Notes: generated from the sequence alone by a model not told the origin. A DNA stretch of 64,000 bases from Candidatus Alloclostridium intestinigallinarum (GCA_904382605.1 CAJFJA010000005.1:87483-151482); one strand, 5' to 3'. Positions 1 through 9,671 are shown, counted from the first letter of the stretch. A program made the numbers and translations.

Positions 1-1
1 C

Positions 2-1975
2 GTGATTTCCGTTCTGATAAGCACGCCCGTCGTGGTTGTCTGCTTCTTTTTGTTTTTCGTACTGTTCAAAATATTCAAGGTGGTGTGGCGCTTTGCGCGC
101 ATAAAGGAGTATATGCGCATAGTGCTCGCCTGCATATGCGGCACGCTGCTGTTCACGGGCGTGGACCAGTTCGCCCACTTCGTGTCGTCGCACGAATTTA
201 TCGTGGGCGACGTATACCGCGGATTTCCCGTGTATATCGTCATGGCGTTTTCCACGTCCATGTCGGTTGCGGTTATGCACCTGATATACGAAATGCTGTA
301 TTCGTACTGGACTCCCAAGATAAAACCTGCGGAGCGCAAGCGTACCATGATAGTGGGCGCGGGCAGTACGGGCAGTACGGTGGTAGAGGAACTCAGCCGC
401 AAGAACAGTATTTACATTCCCGTCTGTCTTGTGGACGACGACCTGGAAAAGCAGGGCAGAACGATAGACAACGTGCCGATAGTCGGTTCCACGCAGGAAA
501 TACCGCGCCTGGCAACGAAATATTCCATATCCACTATAATATTCGCAATACCTTCGATAAGCGCGCAGGCGCGCAAGAGTATGCTGGCGACGTGTATGTC
601 CACGGGGTGCCAGGTAAAGGTACTGCCCTATATCAGCGAACTTGTGGGCACCACCGATATGGTCAGCCAGATACGAGACATAAATATCGGCGACTTGCTG
701 GGAAGGCCGCAGATAGCCTTTACGGATAAGGGCGTTGCGGCGTATATAGAGGGCAAGGTGTGTATGATCACGGGCGGCGGCGGTTCGATAGGCTCGGAAC
801 TTGTCAGGCAGATAGTCAAGTATAAGCCCGCGAAGGTCGTGATAGTGGACGTTTACGAAAACTCGGCGTATGAAATACAGCAGGAGATACTGCGTACGTA
901 CGGCGCCGACTATCCCATAAGGATAGAGATAGCTTCCGTCACGGACAGGGATAAGATGGACGAGCTGTTTATGGAGCACCGCCCGAAGATTGTTTTCCAC
1001 GCGGCGGCGCACAAACACGTTCCGCTCATGGAAACCAATCCGGAGGAAGCGTGCAAGAACAATATATTCGGCACGCTGAACGTGGCGCAGATGGCGGACA
1101 AGCACGGAGTGGAAAAGTTCGTCATGATATCCACGGATAAGGCGGTAAATCCCACTAACGTCATGGGCGCGACAAAGCGCTGCTGCGAGGAGATAGTGCA
1201 GATGATGGCGCAGTCGGGCAGCAAGACGGAGTTTGCCGCGGTGCGCTTCGGCAACGTGCTCGGTTCCAACGGCTCGGTAATTCCGCTGTTCAGGGAACAG
1301 ATCAAAAACGGCGGACCGGTCACCGTGACGCACCCCGATATAATACGCTATTTCATGACCATACCTGAAGCTGTCAGCCTGGTATTGCAGGCGGGCACGT
1401 TTGCAAAGGGCGGCGAGATATTCATTCTGAACATGGGCGAGCCTGTCAAGATACTTACGCTCGCGGAAAACCTTATCACCATGATGGGTTACACGCCGTA
1501 TAAGGATATAGAGATAAAATTCACGGGACTGCGCCCCGGCGAGAAGCTGTTTGAAGAACTGCTTATGAAGGAAGAAGGGTTGCAGAAAACGCCCAACGAA
1601 AAGATATTCATAGGCAAACAGGTGACGATAGACAAGCCCTGGCTTATGGAACAGCTGCAAAAGATGCACGACATATGCGCCACCAACGATAAAGAAGCGG
1701 TCGTGGAACAGCTTAAAGTGCTCGTTCCCACGTTCAACCACGACAAGTCATATCTGCGCGCCATAAGCGGCACGGGCAAGATAGTGGCTTCGGGCGAAGG
1801 CGCGGCGCAGGGCGTGATAGGAAGCAAGCCCGTGGCGGCGGAACAGCCCGCGGGCGGCAGAAAGGCCGATAAGAGCAAGAGGGCGGAGAAAAAGGCGGGT
1901 AAAGCGGATAAAAAAGAAGTGAAGAAAGCGGAAAAATCCGCCGGTAAAAAGGCGAAAAAGAAGGCGGAAGAGTGA
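2..1975 (+). CDS. Membrane-bound nucleotide-sugar 4,6-dehydratase (CapD/PglF/WbpM type), 5'-truncated
   Basis: This open frame runs off the left edge, so the true start and probably one or two membrane helices are missing. The remaining N-terminus has hydrophobic helices (about residues 3-20, 38-55 and 75-100). A first Rossmann motif (GAGSTG, about 120) follows, then the SDR NAD-binding loop (MITGGGGSIGSE, about 254) and STDKAVNPTNVMGATKR (about 377). In this family the usual SDR catalytic Tyr is replaced by Met, as in VMGATK here. The family makes UDP-4-keto-6-deoxy sugars from UDP-GlcNAc for surface glycans at the inner face of the membrane. The last 35 or so residues are an unusual Lys/Ala-rich tail. 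The stop overlaps the next start (TGATG). Family confident; exact sugar substrate unknown. Confidence 0.9.
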   Translation: MISVLISTPVVVVCFFLFFVLFKIFKVVWRFARIKEYMRIVLACICGTLLFTGVDQFAHFVSSHEFIVGDVYRGFPVYIVMAFSTSMSVAVMHLIYEMLYSYWTPKIKPAERKRTMIVGAGSTGSTVVEELSRKNSIYIPVCLVDDDLEKQGRTIDNVPIVGSTQEIPRLATKYSISTIIFAIPSISAQARKSMLATCMSTGCQVKVLPYISELVGTTDMVSQIRDINIGDLLGRPQIAFTDKGVAAYIEGKVCMITGGGGSIGSELVRQIVKYKPAKVVIVDVYENSAYEIQQEILRTYGADYPIRIEIASVTDRDKMDELFMEHRPKIVFHAAAHKHVPLMETNPEEACKNNIFGTLNVAQMADKHGVEKFVMISTDKAVNPTNVMGATKRCCEEIVQMMAQSGSKTEFAAVRFGNVLGSNGSVIPLFREQIKNGGPVTVTHPDIIRYFMTIPEAVSLVLQAGTFAKGGEIFILNMGEPVKILTLAENLITMMGYTPYKDIEIKFTGLRPGEKLFEELLMKEEGLQKTPNEKIFIGKQVTIDKPWLMEQLQKMHDICATNDKEAVVEQLKVLVPTFNHDKSYLRAISGTGKIVASGEGAAQGVIGSKPVAAEQPAGGRKADKSKRAEKKAGKADKKEVKKAEKSAGKKAKKKAEE

Positions 1976-2475
1976 TGAAATATACTTTGCGTGCCAACAG
2001 CGGTGAAAAAGCGGACAGGCTGACCACGCTTGAAATTAAAGAGGAAGAGGGCGGTCTGCGCCTTTATTACTCCGCGTACGACAGCAGCTTTTATTCTCCG
2101 TTCAAAAAAGATAACGAGCCTATTTACGACGGTTGCGTCGTGGAGATATTCTTTTCCCCGGACGGCAACGAAAACGAGTATTTCGAATACGAATTTTCCC
2201 CCGGAGGGCTTGTGTGGGCGGGCAAGATCCGCCACGTAAACGGACGCCGCCTGACGGAAATGCTCGATCCCTGCGTGCCGCATGAGGTGCGCCGCGAGGG
2301 AAACAATTACTTCGTGGAGGCGTTTATTCCCGTGGAATACGCGGCAGGGAAGTCGAAGTTCAACGCGTTCAGGATAGAGCGCAACGGCGCGGATTCCCCT
2401 TATCTTCTGTACGCGGTATTCCCCACTTTATGCGATACGTTCCACGTTCCGTCCAAACTTGCGGCGCTCGGATAA
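1975..2475 (+). CDS. CBM9-like (carbohydrate-binding family 9-like) protein
   Basis: Product of 166 residues, starting at the ATG that overlaps the previous stop (TGATG), so the two genes are probably translationally coupled. It has no signal peptide. The pattern of alternating beta strands with GLRLYYSAYDSSFYSP, DGCVVEIFFSPDG, YFEYEFSPGG and AFRIERNG resembles stand-alone CBM9-like domains, which bind sugars in a jelly-roll fold. Coupling to a nucleotide-sugar dehydratase gene fits a role in glycan metabolism, but the ligand cannot be read from the sequence. The gene is followed by a terminator. Confidence 0.6.
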   Translation: MKYTLRANSGEKADRLTTLEIKEEEGGLRLYYSAYDSSFYSPFKKDNEPIYDGCVVEIFFSPDGNENEYFEYEFSPGGLVWAGKIRHVNGRRLTEMLDPCVPHEVRREGNNYFVEAFIPVEYAAGKSKFNAFRIERNGADSPYLLYAVFPTLCDTFHVPSKLAALG

Positions 2476-2525
2476 GTCCGGGTGGCGCCGGGATACGGGG
2501 CGGACGGAAGAAAAAAAGTAAAACG

Positions 2526-2548
2526 GCGCGTCGGGACGCGCTTTTTTT
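2526..2548 (+). terminator. Rho-independent terminator after the CBM9-like gene
   Basis: A 7-bp perfect stem GCGCGTC/GACGCGC with a GG loop is followed by seven T. Confidence 0.8.
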
Positions 2549-2769
2549 ACGTCCTTCCGGCGCAGGGAGCCGGTCGCGGCGGAAGCGGGCAAAAGACGGC
2601 GCAATTTTGCGGTACGCCGCGGCTAAAGGGCATATGTGTATTATTAGGGCGGCTGTCGTCGGGTAAACGGCTGGGCACGGGACGTCGATTTCCGCCGACG
2701 GAACAGAAACGAGCCATGTAAAAGAAAGGTATATATTTGCCGTATCCGCTTTTGCGGAGTAAAAAGTGT
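2549..2769. other. Intergenic stretch without a supported gene
   Basis: Two overlapping short frames cross this stretch, but one begins before the terminator and neither has a ribosome binding site. I see no gene. The right end becomes A+T-rich and leads into a promoter. Confidence 0.6.
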
Positions 2770-2798
2770 TTGCAATATACTAATATTTATATTATAAT
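2770..2798 (+). promoter_or_regulatory. Promoter for lipoprotein gene at 2841
   Basis: TTGCAA (2770-2775) and TATAAT (2793-2798) are separated by 17 bases. Transcription should begin near 2805, 36 bases before the start codon. Confidence 0.75.
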
Positions 2799-2840
2799 AT
2801 TATGTGCGTTAAAGCAAAACGACCTATATAGGAGTCAGAT

Positions 2841-4532
2841 ATGAAAAAAATCGCAAAACTCGCTCTTATCGTCCTGGTAGTGGCTGTTGCCGCGACCGCC
2901 GTGCTTGCGGCGTGCCAGGATTATACGTGGGGACCCGTGGGCACTACCGATCCCGAAGCGGCCGTATCCGGTAACGGCAGCGTTGCGGTGGCGCAGGGCA
3001 ACACGGTATACTTCGTCAACGGCAAAGGCGACACCTCTTCCATCACCGAACCCGAAAACAACTGGTTCGGACAGGCCGGCTACAAGGGCAGCATCATGAA
3101 GGGCACTCTTGCCGCCGACGGCAGCGTCAGGGACGTTGCGGTGGTTGTTCCCAAGATGTTCTACAACGGTCAGGCGGAAGGCGGACTTTACGTGTTCGGC
3201 AACTGGATATACTATACTTCCCCTTCCACCGATACCCAGTCGGACGGCACCGTGCTTACCTCCCAGCAGGACTTCTACCGCACCCGCACCGACGGAACCC
3301 GGACCCAGCTCGTAACCACGCTGGCGGCGAATACGTACGAATATATCTGGACGGACGAAGCGCTGTTCTACTACGATACGGCAAATTCGCAGATAGTCAG
3401 GATTTCCTATACCGATGAGGAAATCGGCGCGAAGGAAGTCGTCGCGGAAGAAGTAACCGACGTGCTTTTCGTAAAGGACGGCGAATATTCTTACGGCAGC
3501 GACAGGGTGAGCGATATGTTCTTCTACACCAAAGCCGCGGACAGCGAAAATTCTTCCGTGCTCTACGGCAACAGGGTATACGTCTGCAACTATGCGGGCG
3601 TGAGCACGCTTCTTATTGACAACACCTCGTTCGTGCCCGAGGGCGCGAGCGTGGCGGCGCAGTACCAGTACACCGTGGCTCTTCTCGATTACAGCATAGA
3701 AGATACGGGCGTGGCGATCTTCTATTCGCGCACTCCCGGTTCGTCCTCGACGTCCAACGCAAGGACTGCCACCGCGGAATATCTGGTTACTCCCGATATG
3801 ATAGGCGCAGGCGACGGCGCGGCGCTCGATATGACGAACGAAAAGGTAATAGCCAATTCCGCGCTTTCGTCCATCGAAGCGGTAAGCTATGAATACGGCG
3901 CGCTTTCGGTGAGCAGCTCCAATATCAACCGTTACTACAACGATAACGGCACTCCCGTCACCGTGAAGATAGGTACGGACGAAGACGGCACCCAGCAGGC
4001 GCTCGAAGGCGCTCCCACCATCGTGGCGGTGAGGGACGAAGCCGCAAACGCCACCAACAACAACGTGGCGGGCAAGTATATGTACTACACCGTATCCAAC
4101 GCGCTTTACAAATTCAATCTGGACGGCGAATACGCGCTGGGCATGGTAATCGACAGCACCACAGATACCGTATACGTGGACTACATTTCCGCGTCCGTGA
4201 TAACGCGCACAATTGACGGCAGCGAAGTCACCTTCTTCTTCTATATGAACGGCATAACCGGCGACTACACTTCCGTGGCGGCTCTCAGCTCCCTCAACTA
4301 CGCGCAGGAGGGAGGCGAATGGATGCTGGCGGGCGTCGTGGCTTCCGGATACTGGACGGTCGGCGAAGAGGGCTGCACCGATTCCAAATATGCGTATAAC
4401 GAAGAAGACGGCACCTACACCGTTACCAATCCCGAGGACAGCAGTGCGACCGTGACCATAACCAAGCCTCTGCCCAAGTTTATGGAATCGGCGGGACTGA
4501 GCACTTATATCAGCGCGTATACGGCGAAATAA
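2841..4532 (+). CDS. Secreted lipoprotein, DUF5050-like beta-propeller
   Basis: Product of 563 residues, preceded by AGGAG. The N-terminus is a lipoprotein signal peptide: two Lys, a hydrophobic stretch, and a lipobox LAAC with the lipidated Cys near residue 25. The mature part has repeated strands of the type VYFVNGKGD, LYVFGNWIYYTS, YEYIWTDEALFYY and ISYTDEE. These resemble DUF5050-type propellers, in which the cell reports values in a beta-propeller fold. It is expected on the outer face of the membrane. Its stop lies one base before metG, so metG may be read from the same promoter. The function is not known, and the propeller call is a pattern judgement. Confidence 0.7.
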   Translation: MKKIAKLALIVLVVAVAATAVLAACQDYTWGPVGTTDPEAAVSGNGSVAVAQGNTVYFVNGKGDTSSITEPENNWFGQAGYKGSIMKGTLAADGSVRDVAVVVPKMFYNGQAEGGLYVFGNWIYYTSPSTDTQSDGTVLTSQQDFYRTRTDGTRTQLVTTLAANTYEYIWTDEALFYYDTANSQIVRISYTDEEIGAKEVVAEEVTDVLFVKDGEYSYGSDRVSDMFFYTKAADSENSSVLYGNRVYVCNYAGVSTLLIDNTSFVPEGASVAAQYQYTVALLDYSIEDTGVAIFYSRTPGSSSTSNARTATAEYLVTPDMIGAGDGAALDMTNEKVIANSALSSIEAVSYEYGALSVSSSNINRYYNDNGTPVTVKIGTDEDGTQQALEGAPTIVAVRDEAANATNNNVAGKYMYYTVSNALYKFNLDGEYALGMVIDSTTDTVYVDYISASVITRTIDGSEVTFFFYMNGITGDYTSVAALSSLNYAQEGGEWMLAGVVASGYWTVGEEGCTDSKYAYNEEDGTYTVTNPEDSSATVTITKPLPKFMESAGLSTYISAYTAK

Positions 4533-4533
4533 A

Positions 4534-6495
4534 ATGGAAAAGGAAAAATATTATATCACCACACCCATATATTACCCCAGCGGCAAGTGGCACATAGGAA
4601 CGTGCTACACCACCGTGGTCTGCGACGCCTTGGCGCGCTTCAACCGTCTGGACGGCAAGGACGTGTTCTTCCTGACGGGTACGGACGAGCACGGGCAGAA
4701 GATACAGCGCGCGGCTGAGGCGGCGGGGATTACGCCCAAGCAGTACGTGGACAAGCTGGTGAACGACCTGAAAAGGCTGTGGAAGAGGCTTGATATCACC
4801 TACGACAAGTTTATCCGCACCACTGACGAGTACCACGAAAAGGCGGTGCAGAAGATATTCGAAAAGCTCTATGAAAAGGGCGACATATACAAAAGCGAAT
4901 ACGAGGGAATGTACTGCGTGCCCTGCGAATCCTTCTGGACGAAAAGCCAGCTTGTTGACGGTAAATGCCCCGACTGCGGCAGGGAAGTGCAGACGGCGCG
5001 CGAAGAAAGCTACTTCTTCCGCCTGAGCAAGTATCAGGACGTGATAGAAAAACTGCTTTCGGAAGGCGATTTTCTCATGCCCGCGTCCCGCCGCAAGGAG
5101 ATGCTCAACAACTTCGTCAAGCCGGGATTGCAGGATCTGTGCGTATCGCGTACTTCTTTCGATTGGGGCGTAAAAGTGCCTTTCGACGGCAAGCACGTCA
5201 TATACGTGTGGCTGGACGCGCTCTTCAACTATATCACCGCGCTCGGATACGCGGGCGGCGACGACGAACTGTTCAGAAAATACTGGCCCGCCGACGTGCA
5301 TATGATGGCAAAGGAGATAGTCAGGTTCCATTCCGTCATATGGCCCGCGTTTTTGACCGCGCTCGACCTGCCTCTTCCCAAAAAGGTGTTCGGACACGGC
5401 TGGATAATGTTCGACGGCGGCAAGATGAGCAAGTCGAAGGGCAACGTGGTGGATCCCTTCATTTTGAGCGACAGATACGGGGTGGACACCCTGCGCTACT
5501 ATATTCTGCACATAGTGCCCTTCGGCGAGGACGGCGAATACAGCAACGAAATGCTCGTGCGCTCTTACAATTCCGACCTTGCAAACACGCTGGGCAACCT
5601 GGTATCGCGTACCACCGCCATGATAGACAAATACTTCGGAAGCGTTCCCGCGCCCGAGGGAGATAACGGGCAGAAGGACGGCGAGCTCAAAGCGCTTACG
5701 GCAAACCTGCTTGAAAAGGTGAGGCAGGAGCTGAAAAAGCCCGACGTCACCACGGCTATGGACGCTATATGGGAAGTGCTTCACCGCGCGAATAAGTATA
5801 TCGACGAAACCGCGCCCTGGACTTTGGGCGCAAGCGAAGAAGGCAAGGTGCGCCTTTCGAGCGTACTGTTCAATCTGGCAAACGCCATTCGCACCTGCGC
5901 GGTGGTATTGCAGGCGTTCCTGCCCGAAACGGCGGAAAAGATACTGAACAAACTCGGCGTTCCCGAGGGCGAGCGCACGTTCGCTTCCCTCGAAAAGCCC
6001 ATGAGCTACGGCGGCAGGGTGGACAAGGGCGCACACCTGTTCAACAGGCTGGACATAGAAAAGGAGCTGAAAGAGTTGGAAAAAATAGCGGAAGACCTTG
6101 CTACCGAAAAGGAGAAAAAATCCGCGGCAGGGGCGGAAAAAACCGCCGAAAAACCCGAGGAAAAGGCTGAAATAGGCATAGAGGACTTTGATAAAGTACA
6201 GCTCAAAGTGGGCGTTATCCTCGATTGCAAAAAGGTGGAAAAGGCGGATAAACTGCTGTGCTCCACCGTTGACCTGGGCGAGGAAAAGCCGCGCACGATA
6301 GTAAGCGGCATTGCAAAGTATTATGCTCCCGAAGATATGGTGGGCAGAAGAGTGGTGGTAGTTTCCAACTTAAAGCCCGTCAAACTGCGCGGCATACTTT
6401 CGCAGGGCATGCTGCTTTGCGCTTCCGATCAAGAAGGCAGGCTCAACCTGCTTAAACCGGACGGGGACATGCCCGCCGGCAGCGACATTTCTTAG
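4534..6495 (+). CDS. metG: Methionyl-tRNA synthetase
   Basis: Product of 653 residues that charges tRNA-Met with methionine in the cytoplasm. The class I HIGH signature appears as HIGT near residue 21 (YYPSGKWHIGT). A zinc knuckle follows with CVPCESF and CPDCG. The KMSKS loop is GKMSKSKGNVVDP, near residue 303. The C-terminus carries the dimerising tRNA-binding (EMAP/Trbp111-like) domain from about residue 550 (DFDKVQLKVGVI...KLRGILSQGM), after a charged Lys/Glu/Ala linker. This is the long form with the C-terminal domain. The start follows the preceding stop by one base and has only a weak ribosome binding site, which suggests translational coupling. Confidence 0.98.
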   Translation: MEKEKYYITTPIYYPSGKWHIGTCYTTVVCDALARFNRLDGKDVFFLTGTDEHGQKIQRAAEAAGITPKQYVDKLVNDLKRLWKRLDITYDKFIRTTDEYHEKAVQKIFEKLYEKGDIYKSEYEGMYCVPCESFWTKSQLVDGKCPDCGREVQTAREESYFFRLSKYQDVIEKLLSEGDFLMPASRRKEMLNNFVKPGLQDLCVSRTSFDWGVKVPFDGKHVIYVWLDALFNYITALGYAGGDDELFRKYWPADVHMMAKEIVRFHSVIWPAFLTALDLPLPKKVFGHGWIMFDGGKMSKSKGNVVDPFILSDRYGVDTLRYYILHIVPFGEDGEYSNEMLVRSYNSDLANTLGNLVSRTTAMIDKYFGSVPAPEGDNGQKDGELKALTANLLEKVRQELKKPDVTTAMDAIWEVLHRANKYIDETAPWTLGASEEGKVRLSSVLFNLANAIRTCAVVLQAFLPETAEKILNKLGVPEGERTFASLEKPMSYGGRVDKGAHLFNRLDIEKELKELEKIAEDLATEKEKKSAAGAEKTAEKPEEKAEIGIEDFDKVQLKVGVILDCKKVEKADKLLCSTVDLGEEKPRTIVSGIAKYYAPEDMVGRRVVVVSNLKPVKLRGILSQGMLLCASDQEGRLNLLKPDGDMPAGSDIS

Positions 6496-6496
6496 T

Positions 6497-7255
6497 ATGC
6501 TTATCGACAGTCACTGCCACCTGCTCGACGAAAGGCTGGACGCGGAAGAAGAGATTGCGCGCATGCCTGAGGACGGCTTGTTCGCCGTGGTTGAAAACGG
6601 ATTCGACCTGTCGTCGTCCCGCCGCGCTTCCGCCCTTGCGGAGGGGCATGCGGGCGTGTACTGCGCCGTGGGCTGTCACCCGGAGGAGGCGGCGGGCTTT
6701 GAAAAGGGGCACGTCGACGAATATCTTGCGCTTGCCGCCCTGCCCAAAACGGTCGCGGTGGGCGAAATAGGGCTTGACTACTGTTACGAAATTGCGCCCA
6801 GAAGCGTACAGCGGCAGGTATTTATAACACAGCTTGAGATGGCACACAGGGCGAAAAAGCCCGTCAACCTGCATATACGCGACGCCTACGGCGACGCGTT
6901 TGCCATTTTAAGCGAGTGCAGGGAACTGCTTGAAAACGGAGTTCTTCTGCATTGTTACGGCGGCAGCCGCGAGATGGCGGAGCGGTTTTCCGAATTCGAC
7001 GCATATTTTGCATTCGGCGGAGTGATTACTTTCAAAAACGCGAAAAAGGACGATATAGTCCGCGCCGTGCCGAAAGACAGACTGCTTGCGGAAACTGACT
7101 GTCCCTACATGACCCCCGTTCCGTTCAGAGGGCAGGTCAACCGCCCCGCTTACGTGAGGTATGTCGTGGAAAAGATGGCGCAGATTCTGGGCGTTACTTT
7201 CGATGAGGCGGAAAGGCTGACCGCGGAGAACGCGCGGCGGTATTACGGTTTTTAA
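6497..7255 (+). CDS. tatD: TatD family metal-dependent deoxyribonuclease
   Basis: Product of 252 residues. The metal-binding DSHCHL is at residues 4-9. GEIGLDY, HIRD and the C-terminal ETDCPYMTP are also present, all typical of the TatD/YcfH amidohydrolase-fold hydrolases. These act as 3'-5' nucleases in DNA repair or RNA turnover. The gene starts one base after metG, a linkage common in Bacillota, where the homologue next to metG is often called yabD. Length matches the family. Confidence 0.95.
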   Translation: MLIDSHCHLLDERLDAEEEIARMPEDGLFAVVENGFDLSSSRRASALAEGHAGVYCAVGCHPEEAAGFEKGHVDEYLALAALPKTVAVGEIGLDYCYEIAPRSVQRQVFITQLEMAHRAKKPVNLHIRDAYGDAFAILSECRELLENGVLLHCYGGSREMAERFSEFDAYFAFGGVITFKNAKKDDIVRAVPKDRLLAETDCPYMTPVPFRGQVNRPAYVRYVVEKMAQILGVTFDEAERLTAENARRYYGF

Positions 7256-7267
7256 GCGGAGGCGGAG

Positions 7268-7894
7268 ATGAACACATACGTATACACCATTTACGGAAAT
7301 ATCTATATAAATCTGACCAATTACTGTTCCAACGCCTGCGAATTTTGCCTGCGCAACCACGAATCCGTCATGGACGGCAGGGAGTTCGGCAGTCATAAGG
7401 GCGAGGGCGACTACGACCTTTGGCTGGACAGGGAACCTTCTTATACGGACGTTACGGAAATTTTGGATAAAATGGATTTCAGCCGCTACAAGGAGATGGT
7501 ATTCTGCGGCTACGGCGAACCGAGCGCGCGTTTCGACCTGGTGGAGATGCTGGCGGGATATGCCCACGACAGGGGTATAAAGACGCGCATCAACACCAAC
7601 GGACAGGGCAGCGCCATTTTGGGTAAGGACATAGCTCCGCGCATGGCGAAGTGCATAGATACGATAAACGTATCGTTAAACGCCACCGACCCCGAGTCGT
7701 ACGACAAACTTTGCCACAGCCGTTTCGGGCTGAAAGCGTTCGATATAATGCTTGACTTTGCCAAGGAGTGCGTCAGGTGCGGCGGAAACGTGGTACTCAG
7801 TATAGTGGACTGCGTGCCGCCCGAACAGCTTCGGAGGGCGGCGGAGATAGCGCGCGGAATAGGCGCGAAACTCAGGGTGAGGAAACTTATATGA
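7268..7894 (+). CDS. TatD-linked radical SAM protein
   Basis: Product of 208 residues with the radical SAM cluster motif CxxxCxxC in NYCSNACEFCLRN near residue 20, which binds a 4Fe-4S cluster and S-adenosylmethionine. The FCGYGEP motif near residue 80 and INVSLNATDPESYDKL are also typical. The short length and the place directly after tatD match the family described as TatD-associated radical SAM protein. The substrate is unknown. A GGCGGAG site precedes the ATG. The 3' end overlaps rsmA by four bases (ATGA), so the two are probably coupled. Confidence 0.9.
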   Translation: MNTYVYTIYGNIYINLTNYCSNACEFCLRNHESVMDGREFGSHKGEGDYDLWLDREPSYTDVTEILDKMDFSRYKEMVFCGYGEPSARFDLVEMLAGYAHDRGIKTRINTNGQGSAILGKDIAPRMAKCIDTINVSLNATDPESYDKLCHSRFGLKAFDIMLDFAKECVRCGGNVVLSIVDCVPPEQLRRAAEIARGIGAKLRVRKLI

Positions 7895-8706
7895 GCATAG
7901 CCGAAATTCTTGCCGGGGCGAATTTTTCATTTGAAAAAAAGTTCGGACAGAATTTTATCACGGATAAAAACCTGCTTGCCGCAATCGTGGACGAGGCGGG
8001 AATTTCGGGCGGCACCGTGCTGGAAATAGGCGCGGGCGCGGGTACGCTTACCGCCGCTCTCGCCGCTAAGGCGGACAGGGTGGTAAGTTACGAGATAGAC
8101 AAAAATCTTATGCCCGTCCTTTCGCAAACGCTTGCGGGACTCGATGACAAGGTGGAAGTCGTCTTCCGCGACATTATGAAGGAAAGCGACGAAGACCTTG
8201 ATAAAATTTTGGGCGGGGAGTATAAGCTCGCGGCGAACTTGCCTTATTATATCACCACCCCCGTGATAATGCGCTTTCTGGAAAGAAAGACCCGACCTTC
8301 AAGCATATCCGTAATGGTGCAGAAAGAGGTGGGCGAACGGCTTACCGCCGCGCCCGGCACCGCAGACTACGGCGCGATAACCGCCGCCGTCGCGCTGGAA
8401 GGTACTGCCAAGATAACGCGCGTCGTGCCGCGTACCATGTTCACTCCGCGCCCCAACGTGGACAGCTGCGTCGTGCGCATAGATATGCACGACAAGTACG
8501 CGGACGTGAATAAGCCGCTTGTGAAAAAACTTATCAAGGCGGCGTTCGCCATGCGCCGCAAGACGCTGGTCAACAATTTATGCTCTTCATTCCCCTTGAC
8601 GCGGGCGCAGGCGGAAGAAATGCTCTTGTCGTGCGGCTACGACGTGCGCATACGCGGAGAAAAACTCGGTATAGACGACTTTATCAGATTATCGAAGTTG
8701 TTTTGA
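7891..8706 (+). CDS. rsmA: 16S rRNA (adenine1518/1519-N6)-dimethyltransferase
   Basis: Product of 271 residues (KsgA/RsmA) that dimethylates two adjacent adenines in the 3' hairpin of 16S rRNA during late small-subunit assembly. KKFGQNFI and the SAM-binding VLEIGAGAGTLTAALA lie in the N-terminal third, and the catalytic NLPYYIT is near residue 115. The C-terminal helical domain has the usual FAMRRKTLVNNL. An upstream in-frame start at 7768 lies inside the radical SAM gene. I chose the ATG at 7891 because it overlaps the previous stop and fits the normal N-terminus. Confidence 0.97.
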   Translation: MSIAEILAGANFSFEKKFGQNFITDKNLLAAIVDEAGISGGTVLEIGAGAGTLTAALAAKADRVVSYEIDKNLMPVLSQTLAGLDDKVEVVFRDIMKESDEDLDKILGGEYKLAANLPYYITTPVIMRFLERKTRPSSISVMVQKEVGERLTAAPGTADYGAITAAVALEGTAKITRVVPRTMFTPRPNVDSCVVRIDMHDKYADVNKPLVKKLIKAAFAMRRKTLVNNLCSSFPLTRAQAEEMLLSCGYDVRIRGEKLGIDDFIRLSKLF

Positions 8707-8801
8707 TAAAGTACTGTAAAATCTGAAATTCAACGTTCGATCCGTAATAAAAGAAACCTTCGGAGCATATGCTTAAACAGCACATATTCGGAGGTCTTTT
8801 C

Positions 8802-9671
8802 ATGTTCGTTGTCAAGAAAAATATCGTGCTCGCGCGCACCGACGGCGGCGCGCCCGGGCTTATCAAACTGGAATATTTCGGCGGCAGAACCACGGGAGAG
8901 GTAAAGACGCATTGTCCCGAGGGCGCAATTGCCGAACTCATGGTGGACGGCAGGTATTTTTCCGCCCCCGCGGCAAGCAAATTCAACCTGCCTTATCCGC
9001 TCACGCGCGAAAGCAAGGTGGCGGCGCGCATAGTAAAGGGCGGAGCGGTCATCGCGCTGTCGTCCCCCGCTCCCGTATTCGGGGAAGAAGAGGTGTTCAA
9101 ATCCAATCAAGAGCCGGACGGACAGGAAGAAGAACCCTCGGATATGGCGCAACCTGCCGAAAATGCAGAACAAGTGCCCGAAGAGCAGGCTTTTTCGGAA
9201 GAAGTACAGCCTGAGGAGCAGGAAGATATTGCGGCGGCGGTGCAGGCGGCGGAAGAGGCGGCAGAAGAAGACAAAAAGGAACAGCCCGTTTCCGCCGCGC
9301 AGACAAGGCCGGCAGGCAGAAAGGGGAAAAGCAGGGGCAGGGGCGGAAAAAGCGACTTTTTGGACGGGATAAAGGAAAATCTCGACGAGCTTTTCGCAAC
9401 TTATCCCAAGCAGGAAAAACTCGCCGGAATCGTGCCCAACTCCGTATGGGTAAGCGTGCCCGCGGAAAGCGGCGGCTACGTGGTGGGAATAATCGCCGAC
9501 GAGGACGGCCAGGCGCGCTATTTATGCTACGGTATTCCCGATAAGGACAATACCGCTCCGCCCACCGTCCGACCCGAATGCCGCGGCTGGCTGCCCGTTG
9601 AAGAAGAGGGCGCCGGCTATTGGGTCATGTATCAGGACATAAATTCGGGGGAGATTGTGTTGCACCCATAG
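8802..9671 (+). CDS. Unknown two-domain protein with acidic linker
   Basis: Product of 289 residues. I use the ATG at 8802 because CGGAGGT lies 8-14 bases before it. The longer frame from 8769 has no such site. The N-terminal 90 residues look like a compact beta domain (FVVKKNIVLARTDGG...EYFGGRTTGEV). A Glu/Gln/Ala-rich linker follows (about 95-180), ending in a basic GRKGKSRGRGGKS patch. The C-terminal 100 residues form a second domain (LFATYPKQEKLAGIVPNSVW...GWLPVEEEGAGYWV). There is no signal peptide or membrane helix. I do not recognise the family. No terminator with a T-run follows directly. Confidence 0.75.
   Translation: MFVVKKNIVLARTDGGAPGLIKLEYFGGRTTGEVKTHCPEGAIAELMVDGRYFSAPAASKFNLPYPLTRESKVAARIVKGGAVIALSSPAPVFGEEEVFKSNQEPDGQEEEPSDMAQPAENAEQVPEEQAFSEEVQPEEQEDIAAAVQAAEEAAEEDKKEQPVSAAQTRPAGRKGKSRGRGGKSDFLDGIKENLDELFATYPKQEKLAGIVPNSVWVSVPAESGGYVVGIIADEDGQARYLCYGIPDKDNTAPPTVRPECRGWLPVEEEGAGYWVMYQDINSGEIVLHP

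Noticed and set aside
2482..2721. Two overlapping short frames after the CBM9-like gene
   Set aside because: One crosses a strong terminator, neither has a ribosome binding site, and neither resembles a protein.
7768..7890. Upstream extension of rsmA
   Set aside because: It lies wholly inside the radical SAM gene and is absent from the normal RsmA N-terminus.
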